From Maratus speciosus (taxonomy: Eukaryota > Arthropoda > Arachnida > Araneae > Salticidae): a stretch of DNA of 64,000 bases. Below the pieces are notes generated by a model that ran no database searches, was not told the origin of the DNA, and saw nothing but the letters and a program-made list of their open reading frames with translations. The translations under genes were made by a program, and so were the position numbers. The DNA is taken from assembly GCA_963932465.1 (NCBI GenBank), contig OZ010799.1:285210083-285274082 (forward strand). The letters run 5' to 3'. Shown here in pieces: positions 22,551 to 33,000 of the stretch. How positions within the stretch are numbered: the first letter of the stretch is position 1; each line of letters begins with the position of its first letter.

Positions 22551-25500
22551 GAGAGATGAAAATTTATATTTGAGATACCGAGATATCATTAAAAATCAGT
22601 TAAAGGATAATATAATCGAGGAAGTATTTGACTATTCTAATGAAAATAGACAAACTGGTTATTGCCCCATCACGGAGTAGTTAGAGAATTTAAAGAAACC
22701 ACTAAACTCAGGGTGTGTTATGATGAGTCTTCTAAGGTGAAAAGGGAAATTTCATTAAATGATTGTTTAGAAACCGGTCCAAATTTGAATCACGATTTGC
22801 TTAAAATTTTATTAAAATTTAGGTATCACCCAATCGCATTTTGCAATGATATTGAACGTGCCTTTCTGGAAATAGGTATATCAGAGCAGGATCGAAAATT
22901 TTTGCAATTTTTATGGGGAATAGAACAAGGGACAAATCTCAGTTTGGGTCGTAATGACATCAGAATCCTCCAGTTTACAAGGGCTCCTTTTGGAGTAAAA
23001 TGCAGCCCATTTATATTAGCTGCAACTCTTAGACTTCACCTATCAAAGTACAGACACGAATTTTAAAATGTTTGTGATCTCCTGAATGATTTATATGTGG
23101 ACGATTTCATCAGTAGTTGCGACACTATTGAATCTGCAGCATCGATTAGTAAAGAAGCTATTTATATTTTACGACAAGCCTCCATGAATCTAAGACAGTG
23201 GGTAACTAATTCCTCCACTTTACAAAATATGTGGGCAGAAGAAAACATTGACTGTAAACAAGCAACCAAGAAATCCGGAATCCCAATTAAAGTGTTAGAA
23301 ATCATCTGGGATAATGTGAATGATAACATTACCATCACGACAGACCAGTTTAAAACTATAAACGGTAATACTTCTTCGAAAAGAAATGTGCTAAAAGCCC
23401 GTGGCATGTTGTTTGATCCTTTAGGCATTCTTGCCTCATTTACAATTAGAATAAAGTTGCTAATGCAACAACTTTGGGAAATAGGAATTTCCTGGAACGA
23501 ACCTCTTCAACCCGAGTTTCATTCTGTATTCCAGGAATGGCTTGAGGAAGTCATGGAGACTCAAGCAATGATTATTCCTCGACAGTATTTCGAGAATCCT
23601 AAATTTGAAAACTTGGAACTGCACTTATCTTCTGACGCAAGCCCAAAGGCGTATGGTGCAGTTGCGTATTTCAGACTAAAATATCCTACAAAGGTTTCAA
23701 CAAAATTTGTTATCGCCAAATCGCGTATAGCTTCATTGAAACAAATAACTATACCCAGGATCGAGTTATTAGGTGCTTTGATTTCAGCCAGACTAGCATC
23801 TTATCTGAGGAACATTTTCCCCATTCTTAAGGAAAATGACGTCTATCTATGGTGTGGCTCACAAATATGCCTCTACTGGATAAAAGAGGCTTCTGAAAAT
23901 TTGAAACAATTTGTAAAGAACCGAGTGCTTGAAATTAAGGAAAAAACTAACCCATCCAACTGGCGTTTTTGCAGCGGGAAGAAAAATCCAGCTGATAAAT
24001 TGACTCGCAGCATGCGCTCGCACACTCTTATAAATGACACAGTTTGGCTTTCGGGCCCAGCTTGGCTGCAAACGGCCGAATTGCCCTCTGATGAATCACA
24101 GATTAAATTTAACTCTGATGCCGAAATAAATGAACTAGAAAGGGAAATGAAGGATGTTAAATTTCACAGGAACCTAACGATCCCTTATTTGATCTTGATA
24201 AGTTTAGCAGCCTCAATAAAATTTTAAGGGTGACTGCTTATATTCTTCGTTTTACTAGAAATTGCAAAGTTAAATCTAATAGAATGTCAGGTCCCATCTC
24301 TGCCGAGGAACTTGTGGGTGCAGAAAAGCACTGGATTCGCTTTATCCAAAAAACGGAATTTGAAAAAGAGTATTTTCAACTCCTAAAAAATTCAACGATA
24401 AGTTCCGATTCGAGAGTTTATTGTCTTAATCCCATTTTTACACCTGACATTTTTGGGAGGACGTCTTCAACATTCTAACTTCCAATTTTCAGAACGACAC
24501 CCAATAATTATTTCAGGGAACTCAAAATTCACTCAATTACTCATAATGAGAGAGCACCAAAATTTGTGCCGCGCTGATGCATCGGACATCCTCACTCAAC
24601 TTCGTGAAAAATTCTGGATTCTTAAGGGCAGACAAACAGTGAAAACTTGCTTAAATAAGTGTCTAATCTGCAGACGCTACAGGGTGAAACAAGGCAACCA
24701 GATGGTAGCTCCGTTGCCTGCGGACAGACTTTATTCTGAAAATGCTTTCGATAACATAGGAACCGATTTTGCAGGGCCTTTATACACAAAGGACAGGAAC
24801 AAGGTATATGTTGCCTTATTTACGTGTGCTGTTACTCGTGCCATTCATCTAGAAGTTGTATCCAGCCTTAGTACTGAACATTTTCTGTTAGCATTCAGAC
24901 GGTTCATTTCCAGACGAGGAGTGTGCCAGACTGTATATTCAGACAATGCCTTAACGTTTAAGAATGCAGAGCGTGAACTTAAAATACTTTATTCCAATAT
25001 GACTAGTGACACTGTGCAAAATTACTTTGCCAAAAAGGGTATCGTCTGGAAGTACATAGGGGAACGTGCAGCCTGGTGGGGTGGATACTGGGAGAGAATG
25101 GTTCGCATAACAAATGGTGCCCTTAAAAAAGTATTGGGACGGGCGTTATTTAGTTACGAAGAACTCGAAACAGTTCTTTTTGAAATTGAAGCAGTCATTA
25201 ATTCGCGGCCCCTTACTTATGTTTACAATGAACCTGGTGAACCATTCCCTCTCACTCCTGCCAATTTCCTTACAGGAAAGAGGTTAACCTCTTTGCCCCC
25301 CATGGCTGTCAAAGTTGATCAAACATTAAAAAGCAATGAAAAAGTGCTCCTAAGACGTTATGTATACCGAGAAAATTTATTGAATAGTTTTGGAATAGGT
25401 GGAAGGGAGAATATCTCCTCCAACTTAAAAGTGTGAATCTCTCTAAACCTGTAAATGCTGTAAAATCTTTTAATGTAGATGATGTAGTTTTAATAGGAGA

Positions 25501-25587
25501 AGACCGTTTGCCCAGGCAGATGTGGAAGATGGCCGAGATTTTAGAACTCCACGAGGGCAGAGACGGACGTATTCGCAGCGTTACACT
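22551..25587 (+). pseudogene. BEL-1 reverse transcriptase, RNase H and integrase (broken)
   Basis: In order: RT fingers (KLRVCYDESSKVKREISLND), RT palm AFCNDIERAFLEI, the YVDD motif at 23094-23105, and FDPLGILASFTIRIKLLMQQ. RNase H follows (SSDASPKAYGAVAYF, then LWCGSQICLYWIK). Then come the integrase zinc-binding and core domains (GTDFAGPLY, VYSDNALTFK, GGYWERMVR) and the start of the DUF5641-like tail. Breaks are a frame change near 22660, TAA at 23064-23066, and frame changes near 24190, 24445 and 25395. In RNase H the usual WTDSQ reads WCGSQ, losing a catalytic aspartate. The domain resumes at 58256 after the gypsy insertion. Confidence 0.9.
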
Positions 25588-25970
25588 TGAAGTGTCTGCT
25601 ACGCGTCACTTCCACGTTTTAGGGAATCTAACTCCATCAGCGTACTAAATAGCTCGATGTACTTCAATTCAATAAAGATGCGTTAGTAGTAACTAAATTA
25701 TATTTTAACAACTATATTTACAAATTAAATTACAGATTACATTATTAAAACATTGATTGAAGTGCGTCTACAAACGCTTCGCGAGACAGTCTTTTAACGT
25801 CCGTACTAGACGACAGCCGGCAATCAAATGAGTTCCCACGAGAGTTCTGAGAGAGTCTGGAGAGAGAATCAGTGCGCTGATGTGTGCTGCCATCTATCGT
25901 TTCAGTTTGAACTTAATGTTCGTTAAATAACAGAAAACTGCGAATTCCACTAACTCTTGCAGATGCTGCA
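25588..25970 (-). repeat. Gypsy 3' LTR (intact, 383 bp)
   Basis: Bounded by TG...CA in either reading (tgaagtgtctgc to agatgctgca on the plus strand) and flanked on the outside by the TSD cact. It matches 36226-36465 plus 37558-37566 plus 58118-58251 with about three differences (for example a/g at 25733 and two changes around the caatcaaat segment near 25825-25830). Confidence 0.92.
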
Positions 25971-25985
25971 GTACCCCCCTCCTAG
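25971..25985 (-). promoter_or_regulatory. Gypsy polypurine tract
   Basis: On the minus strand the sequence ctaggaggggggtac ends directly at the 3' LTR, the position where plus-strand DNA synthesis is primed. Confidence 0.65.
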
Positions 25986-25992
25986 CAATGTG

Positions 25993-28815
25993 CTAAGAAA
26001 AACGCACAGGGCGACGAATGGAACGTCCAGACCTGGAGACAGGAGCCTGATGTGTAGGTTCGGCTATTGCAATGTCAGGTTCGGCAATTGGAATGTCAAC
26101 CTCTTCTTGGATATCTGTAGATGTGGCTGGTACGTCCTCTATTAGTGTGAAGGTAGGCTTTAGCCTATCAACTGAGACTACTGCCTCTTTTTCATCTTTC
26201 TGGACTCTGAAAAATTTATCTGTTCTGTCAATGACCAAAAACGGCCCGTCATATGGTGGTCGCAGAGGTGCCCGCATAGCGTCGTGGCGGACGAAAACAT
26301 GGGTGCATTTCATCAAGTCCATTGGCAGGAAGAAGAGAGTCTGCTTTTGCACTCGAGTTGGTGTTGGACGTAGCTGCATCATAAACTGCTTGAGTGATTT
26401 AACAAAGTCTGGAGTATGAATATTTTCGGTAGAGGATGAAAAAAATTCCCCTGGTAGCCGAATCGTTTGTCCATATACCAGATCTGAAGGTGTGCATTTT
26501 AAGTCTTGCTGGAATGTGGCTCTTAACCCCAACAAAACTGTCGGGAGTATCTCCGTCCACCGATCTGTCAGGTATGCTTTAAGGGCAGATTTTAAAGTAC
26601 GATGCCAATTTTCAATCATACCGTTAGCCTGAGGGTGGAAGGAACACGCATGAATATGCTTGGAACCAAGTAAGTTGGCCAGGGAACGAAAAAGACGCGA
26701 TTCAAATTGACGGCCCTGGTCAGTTGTTATGATTTTGCGTACGCCAAAACGTGCAATCCAAACTTTATAAAATGCACTAGCAACGGTCTCCGCTTCGATA
26801 TTTTTAAGAGGTTCTGCCTCCACCCAACGAGTAAATCTATCAATAATTGTGAGACAATACATGAAATTTTGGGATATTGGAAGAGGGCCAATTAAATCCA
26901 AATGGATATGAGAAAAACGCTGATTTTCGACAGGAATATTACTGATCGGGGCTTTAGTGTGAGTCCGAATTTTAACTCGCTGGCATGAAATGCACGTCTT
27001 GGCCCACTTATCACAATCAGCTTTAATATTAGGCCAAACAAAACGGTCAGTGATGAGTTTAATGGAAGATTTACGACCAAGATGAGAAATGTTATGCAGA
27101 GCGTCGAAAACTATCTTTCGTTGAGTTAACGGGATAAAAGGTCTGATTTTTCCAGTAGATGTGTCACAATAAAGTTCCACAGAGCTGCCGGGCATAACAA
27201 ATTTACTGAGCTTAAGCGATGATGAATTATCTGCTAAGCAAGTTCGTAAATCATTATCAGTGGTCTGATCCGCAGCTATTTGCTCATAGTTAATTGGAGT
27301 AGGGCAAGTTATGGCTTCGGTTCGCGAGAGTGCATCGGCTGGTATGTTATCTACCCCCTTAACGTGTCTAATATCGGTGGTGAACTGGCTAATGAAATCC
27401 AGTTGCCGCAATTGACGTGGGGAACACTTGTCACTTTTTTGGGAAAAAGCATAAGTAAGTGGTTTGTGATCGGTATATAAGGTGAAATTACGACCTTCCA
27501 GCATAAAACGAAAATGTTTAATAGCAGAATAAGCTGCCAACAACTCTCTATCATACGCGGAATACTTTTTTTCAGTATCGGACAATTTGCGCGAAAAGAA
27601 ACCTAACGGCTGAAGGTCCTGCCCCTCCACCTGATGTAATGCCGCGCCTATAGCGAAATCGCTAGCATCTACAAATAAGGCAAGTTGAGCATTTGGCGAA
27701 GGGTGAAAAAGCAAAGCTGCATTTGCGAGCTGACGTTTTGAATCCTCAAATGCTTTACTGCTCTCCTCGTTCCACACAATCTCACTTTTGTCTGACTTTC
27801 TGGAACCTTTTAAATAATCACTTAAAACTGATTGGACATGAGCAGCCTGTGGGATATTACGCCGATAATAATTAAGTAACCCAAGATATCGCCTCAGATC
27901 ATCAACAGTTTTCGGCTTATCGTAATTCAAGATAGGTGTTACTCGCTCAGGCATTGGCCTTATACCCTGCTCGTTAATGAGGTAGCCCAAGAAAGACAAT
28001 TCCTGAACACCCAGAACACATTTATCTACGTTAATTCGAATGCCATATTCAGAAAGGCGACTGAAAGCCATATCTAAGTGCTTAGCATGCTCCTGTTCAG
28101 ATGGGCTACTAATTAGTATGTCATCGATGTAGTCAAAAGCAAAATCAAAACCGTGTAGCACTTCGTTCATAAAACGTTGGAATGTTTGGGCTGCGCACTT
28201 TAAACCGAATGGCATAAATACAAATTCAAAAAGTCCAAACGGTGTGGTAATTGCCGTTTTTGGCACATCATCGGGATGCACCGGAATTTGGTGATATGCT
28301 CTTGTAAGATCAATTTTCGAAAAATATTTTTTCTTATGCAAATTTTGTGCAAAATCATGCAGGTGTGGTAAAGGATACCTATCCATCTGAGTTTGTTTAT
28401 TTAGGGCGCGATAATCACCGGTGGGGCGAAATTCACCATTAGCTTTTGGAACCATATGCAGGGGATTTGACCAATTCGATTTGCTAGGCCTACAGATACC
28501 CTGTTCCATCATGGTCTGAAATCCCTGCTTTGCGATTGCCAATTGCTTTGGATTCAACCGCCGCGGACGACTGAAGACTGGCTGTCCATTTGTAATTATT
28601 CTACGCACGGTATTGTGCTTTGGCTTGGGCGATGCAGGGTAGGGGCAAATGATATCCTTGTATTTATTTAAAATGTCATGAAACTTTCCACTACTAGAAA
28701 CAAGTGTAACACTTTTGTTGTGGCAGTTAATGGTAGTGCCTTTGGAAGAAAACTTTGTGAGTGGGTCGTGTAAACAAGAATTTTTCAAATCAATTAATAA
28801 TCCATAATTTTTTTA
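25993..28815 (-). CDS. Gypsy pol: reverse transcriptase, RNase H, integrase
   Basis: An open frame of about 931 residues. The RT spans roughly residues 75-275 with the motif FDYIDDILISS (YIDD at about 220). RNase H follows from LALFVDASDFAIGAALHQ (about 370) through YTDHKPL (about 438). The integrase has an H-H-C-C zinc finger (HNISHLGRK...CISC, about 565-602) and catalytic D-D-E residues in HLDLIGP, TTDQGRQFE and FHPQANGMIENWH (about 630, 690, 725). It ends with a GPFLVI chromatin/DNA-binding tail. All motifs are intact. The only break is a TAA at 28813-28815, separating it from the protease in the same frame. No ATG opens the frame, as expected for part of a polyprotein. Confidence 0.93.
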
Positions 28816-29115
28816 AAAATCGGCGCCGATAATTGGTTTGCTAACATTAGCGATTATAAATGGCCATTTTAATTCGCGGCGTAAATTTAGGCTTAGTGTT
28901 ACCGTTTTTGTACCATATGTTTTGATTGGAGAATTGCTGGCTGAATACAGTGTTAAATTAGATGGGGCAACAAAAGACAACTTGGCCGTATATGGCAAAA
29001 CACAAACATCGCTACCGCTATCGATTAAATAATGGCGTCGGGAGGTAGGATCATGAATGAAAAGGCGACTGGATGTGTTGACATTGAAATCACATTGCGC
29101 CACATGCGATTTCAT
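28816..29115 (-). CDS. Gypsy aspartic protease
   Basis: About 100 residues containing the active-site motif HYLIDSGSDVCVLPY (D-S-G) and the C-terminal flap/IIGADF motif typical of retropepsins. It would cut the Gag-Pol polyprotein. It lies in the -1 frame relative to gag, whose TAG is at 29118-29120, so either programmed -1 frameshifting or a mutation separates them. It ends at the TAA at 28813-28815, in frame with pol, probably a point mutation of a sense codon. Length and motif fit a complete protease. Confidence 0.88.
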
Positions 29116-29117
29116 CT

Positions 29118-29612
29118 CTAGTTTTCCGATTTTGTATAATTACAAGGGGGACGGCATTGTCTTGCTTTGTCGGCGAAAGTGGCGTGATACCAACATAAGC
29201 CTTCTTTCATGCGCTTAAGAGTCTGTGATCTATGCCTTCTATGTGTAGAACGGTCCCGAGATCTATTTTCCCGCCGCTGGCTAAAGCGTGATAAATGCTT
29301 CACTTGTTCCGTCAACTCCGCGATCTGCGCCTGCAACTCTGAAACCGACGCGTTTCCTTTATTTTGTTCGAAGCGCCGTTGTGTTTCCGCGACCTGTGGG
29401 ATTGACACCTCAATAATTTTGTCAGCCATTTGCCCAAGTTTATCTAAATTGCCCTCCGAAACAGATAAAATGGCTTGCGTTTCTTTCGGTAAACGTTGAA
29501 TCCATAGCGTTTTTAAAAATTCTTCGCCAACTTTTTCCTGGGCGAGCTGCCGCATTTTCCGTAAAAGGTGTGATGGCTTTTCATCCCCCAAAACCGTATG
29601 CATTAGCAGATC
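29118..29612 (-). pseudogene. Gypsy gag, 3' part (split by BEL-2)
   Basis: Continues the capsid from LLMHTVLGDEKPSHLLRKM through LWIQRLPKETQAILS to a basic RRENRSRDRSTHRRHRS segment and an incomplete CW-H-C knuckle (CWYHATFADKARQCRPPC) at the end. Read from the minus strand it would follow directly on the 5' part at 35692-35984, because BEL-2 with its TSD agatc sits between. TAG stop at 29118-29120. Confidence 0.87.
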
Positions 29613-29873
29613 TGTATTCGATAGCTCACTTTTATAGGAATGTGACTGTACTGTGGTCAATGGATAGATAGTCCACGCTTCTAAAACACAACACAACACT
29701 TAATTATTTACATAAAATTCAAAGGAGACTGGCAATGGTTGATACATTGCGCTTACGTCGTAACTTACATGGAGAACAACAACAACAAACTGGCGGGGAA
29801 TCCTCGCCCGCGCCCCTTCCAGTCCAAAGCGCTTGTAGCGCCCTCTCACAAATTATGATATACGGAGGAAACA
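29613..29873 (-). repeat. BEL-2 3' LTR
   Basis: Bounded by TG and CA on the plus strand (tgtattcg to ggaggaaaca). It contains (CAA)n and a GC-rich ggcggggaatcctcgcccgc block. It differs from the other LTR at about 29700 (c versus t). Confidence 0.95.
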
Positions 29874-29888
29874 CTCCCCCGGGGATTG
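29874..29888 (-). promoter_or_regulatory. BEL-2 polypurine tract
   Basis: On the minus strand, caatccccgggggag abuts the 3' LTR start. It is less purine-pure than usual but in the right place. Confidence 0.55.
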
Positions 29889-30074
29889 AAATGCAAATTT
29901 CAATATACATTAACATATAAATTTGCAAAAAAAATGTTCACACAAGAAAAATTATAGCATATAACAACTTACATACACAATAATAATACAAGAATAAATT
30001 CACTATAACACTAGAATAAATACAGAAATAATATATACATTTTAAAGTTTGCTTAGGGAAAGAAAGGAAATTTG

Positions 30075-33000
30075 TTACTCAACTGGTAATATACAGACAT
30101 CTCGGACGTTTCTTTTAAAAATTCGCCCATCTGGTAAGCGTAAATTCACCGTTCGAATTATATTATCCCTTCCCTTAAAAACTTCTACTATTCTACCAAC
30201 CAACCATTTGGTGGAAGGTAAATTTTCCTGCTTTATTAGTACCAAAGTTCCTTTCTGTACATCATCTTTTTTAAATTTCCATTTCCCCCTCTGTTGGAGA
30301 TTATTCAAATAATCGCGCTTCCAAAGTTTCCAAATTTGTTGGCTAAATTTGGTGATTATCTGCCATTTTGCCAATCTATTTTCATTAATTTCATCTAACT
30401 GAGGTTCGGCGATCGAAGTAATTGGCCTACCGATAAGGAAATGTGAGGGTGTCAAAGTTTCGAAATTTTCAAAATCTGGGGATAGTGGGGTAAGGGGGCG
30501 AGAGTTCAAAACTCCCTCAATTTCCGCTAATATCGTTAAAAATTCTTCTAAAGTTAATTTTTGATCACCTATTACCCTTTTCAAATGAAACTTGAACGAT
30601 TTTACTGCTGCTTCCCAGATGCCGCCAAAATTAGGAGATTTGGGGGGAATAAATTCCCATTTGATACCCTCCTGGGTTAAAAAGTTACACAATTCCTCAT
30701 CTGGGACACTAACCAGTTTATGCAATTTTTTCAACTCGATGTCAGCTCCAATGAACGTTTTTGCATTATCAGATAGAATTTTGGCACATTTCCCTCGTCT
30801 GCCAAAGAAACGTTTTAAACTAGCTATAAAAGCTTGAGTTGTGAGATCTGAAACAAAGTCCAGGTGTATTGCTTTGGTGCATAGACATATATACACTACT
30901 ACATAAACTTTATTTAATACACCCTTCCTTTGATTTCTAAATTTAATAGAAAAGGGTCCACAGTAATCCAGGCCTGTCACGGAAAATGCAAAATTTGGGG
31001 TCACACGTTCCCTTGGCAGATCGGCCATCAACTGGGAGCTGACAACAGGCTTATTTTTGAAGCATGTCACACATTTGTGAACAATTTTCCGGCAATTATT
31101 CCTGCCATTAAGTGGCCAAAATTTCTGTCTAACATGGAAAAGCAAGGCTTGTGGGCCTAAATGAAAATACTTCAAATGGAAATAATTTAAGATAATATTT
31201 GTTAACTTATGATTGGCAGGCAACACAATTGGAAATTTAGAGTTAGGCGGCAAATCGGCATGCGATAAACGGCCACCAACTCTAATTAATCCTTCATTTC
31301 CCAGGAATACATTTAAAGAAGATAATCTACTATTATGCTTAACAGGCTTACCCTTTTTGAGACATTTTATTTCATCTCGAAACTCACCCTTTTGTGCTGA
31401 CCGAATTAAAAATAATTCGGCTTGTCTCACTTCATCTAGTGTTAGTGGTCCCCTTGTTTTCTGTGGGTTGCGACAATTCTTGTAAAATCTAAAAATAAAA
31501 CTAATTATACGTATTAATTTTATAAAATTATTAGTCAATGAAAAAATGTGTTCAATTATAGAATGTTCAGTGGTGATAGATAAGGTGGTAAAGTGATGAA
31601 TATTGTCCACGGAGTCTCTTTTTAGTTCATTTAAATAGATCTCCTGATCTGGAACTACTAGTGATTGTTCGTTGTTACAAATATCTAACGAGTCCTTGAG
31701 AAATTCTGGACCAGTCCACCATTTGTGACTCTGAATAAGATCTTCCGATTTTATACCTCTAGTCAGCAAATCTGCAGGATTCTCAGACCCTGCACAATGA
31801 AACCACCTGGATGGGTCTGTCAGTGATTGGATTTCTTTGACCCGGTTAGACACGAATGATTTCCACCTATTTGCAGACCCCTTTATCCAATAAAGGGCAA
31901 TCTGGGAATCGGTCCATAGAAACATAGAAGACGGTCCCTTGCGATCTAGCACCTTCTTCACCTCACAAGTTAGACGCGCTGCTAGTAATGCACCCAACAG
32001 TTCCAGCCGGGGTAATGACACCTTTCTCAGGGGTGCCACTCTGCTTTTCGATGTTAGCAATTTAATGGAAGACTGGGTCTTGGAATATATTTGGAGATAT
32101 ATGACAGCACCGTATGCTTTGGGACTGGCATCGGCAAAGGTGTGCAGTATTACTTTATATTCAGAGTCTTCAGGGAACTGAAACACATTTCGAGGAATAT
32201 TTAGTTGTACTAATTGAGGTAACTCGGAACACCATTGTTCCCACAGCTTTGAAATATCGGGGGGCAATTCTTCATCCCATGTTAAATTCCTATTCCACAA
32301 TTCTTGAAACAACAGTTTAATTCGTATTGTAAATGGCGATATGAGACCCAAGGGGTCAAAAATTCTACCTGCTACTTGCAGAACGAACCTTTTCGTATTT
32401 TTTGCCTTGCACAAAAATTCTACTAAATTATCAATATCGATCATCAACATGTCCTGTTTAGGTTGCCATAACAGTCCTAATACCTTATGTGGTTTATTTT
32501 CCTCAAAGGGCTGAGGTAAAGTACTAAACCCGTTCTTCTCCCACGATTCCATTACTACTTCGTTGTTCGATATCCATTTTCGAAAAGTCATACTAGCTTC
32601 CTTCATAATTCTGTGTGATTGTTGTGAAATGTTCAGTGCATCTTGTACCGTGTCGCTACCGGCAATGAGATCATCAACATAAATACAACTATCGAGTATT
32701 TCGGTTGTCACCGGATATTCCTTCTTAAATTTACTAAGATGTTGTTTTATAGTGGCTGATAGTAAAAATGGGCTTGAGTTCAAAGCAAATGTTAGGCGTA
32801 AGAAACTGTACATAATAACTTTAAATTCATCACCGTTGACAGGATTGTCATCTATAAACAAGAATCTTAAAACGTCTCTATCTTTTTCGTTGATAGAAAT
32901 TTGTAAAAAGGCCTTTTCTATGTCGGCCAAAACAGCAATTTTATTTAATCTAAAAAAAATCAACAAATGGAAAATGTTCGGATTTAGGTTACTGCCTGCA

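Noticed and set aside
25993..26145. A gypsy envelope gene
   Set aside because: Pol ends about 20 bp before the polypurine tract and LTR, leaving no room for env. No transmembrane-rich frame exists elsewhere in the element.
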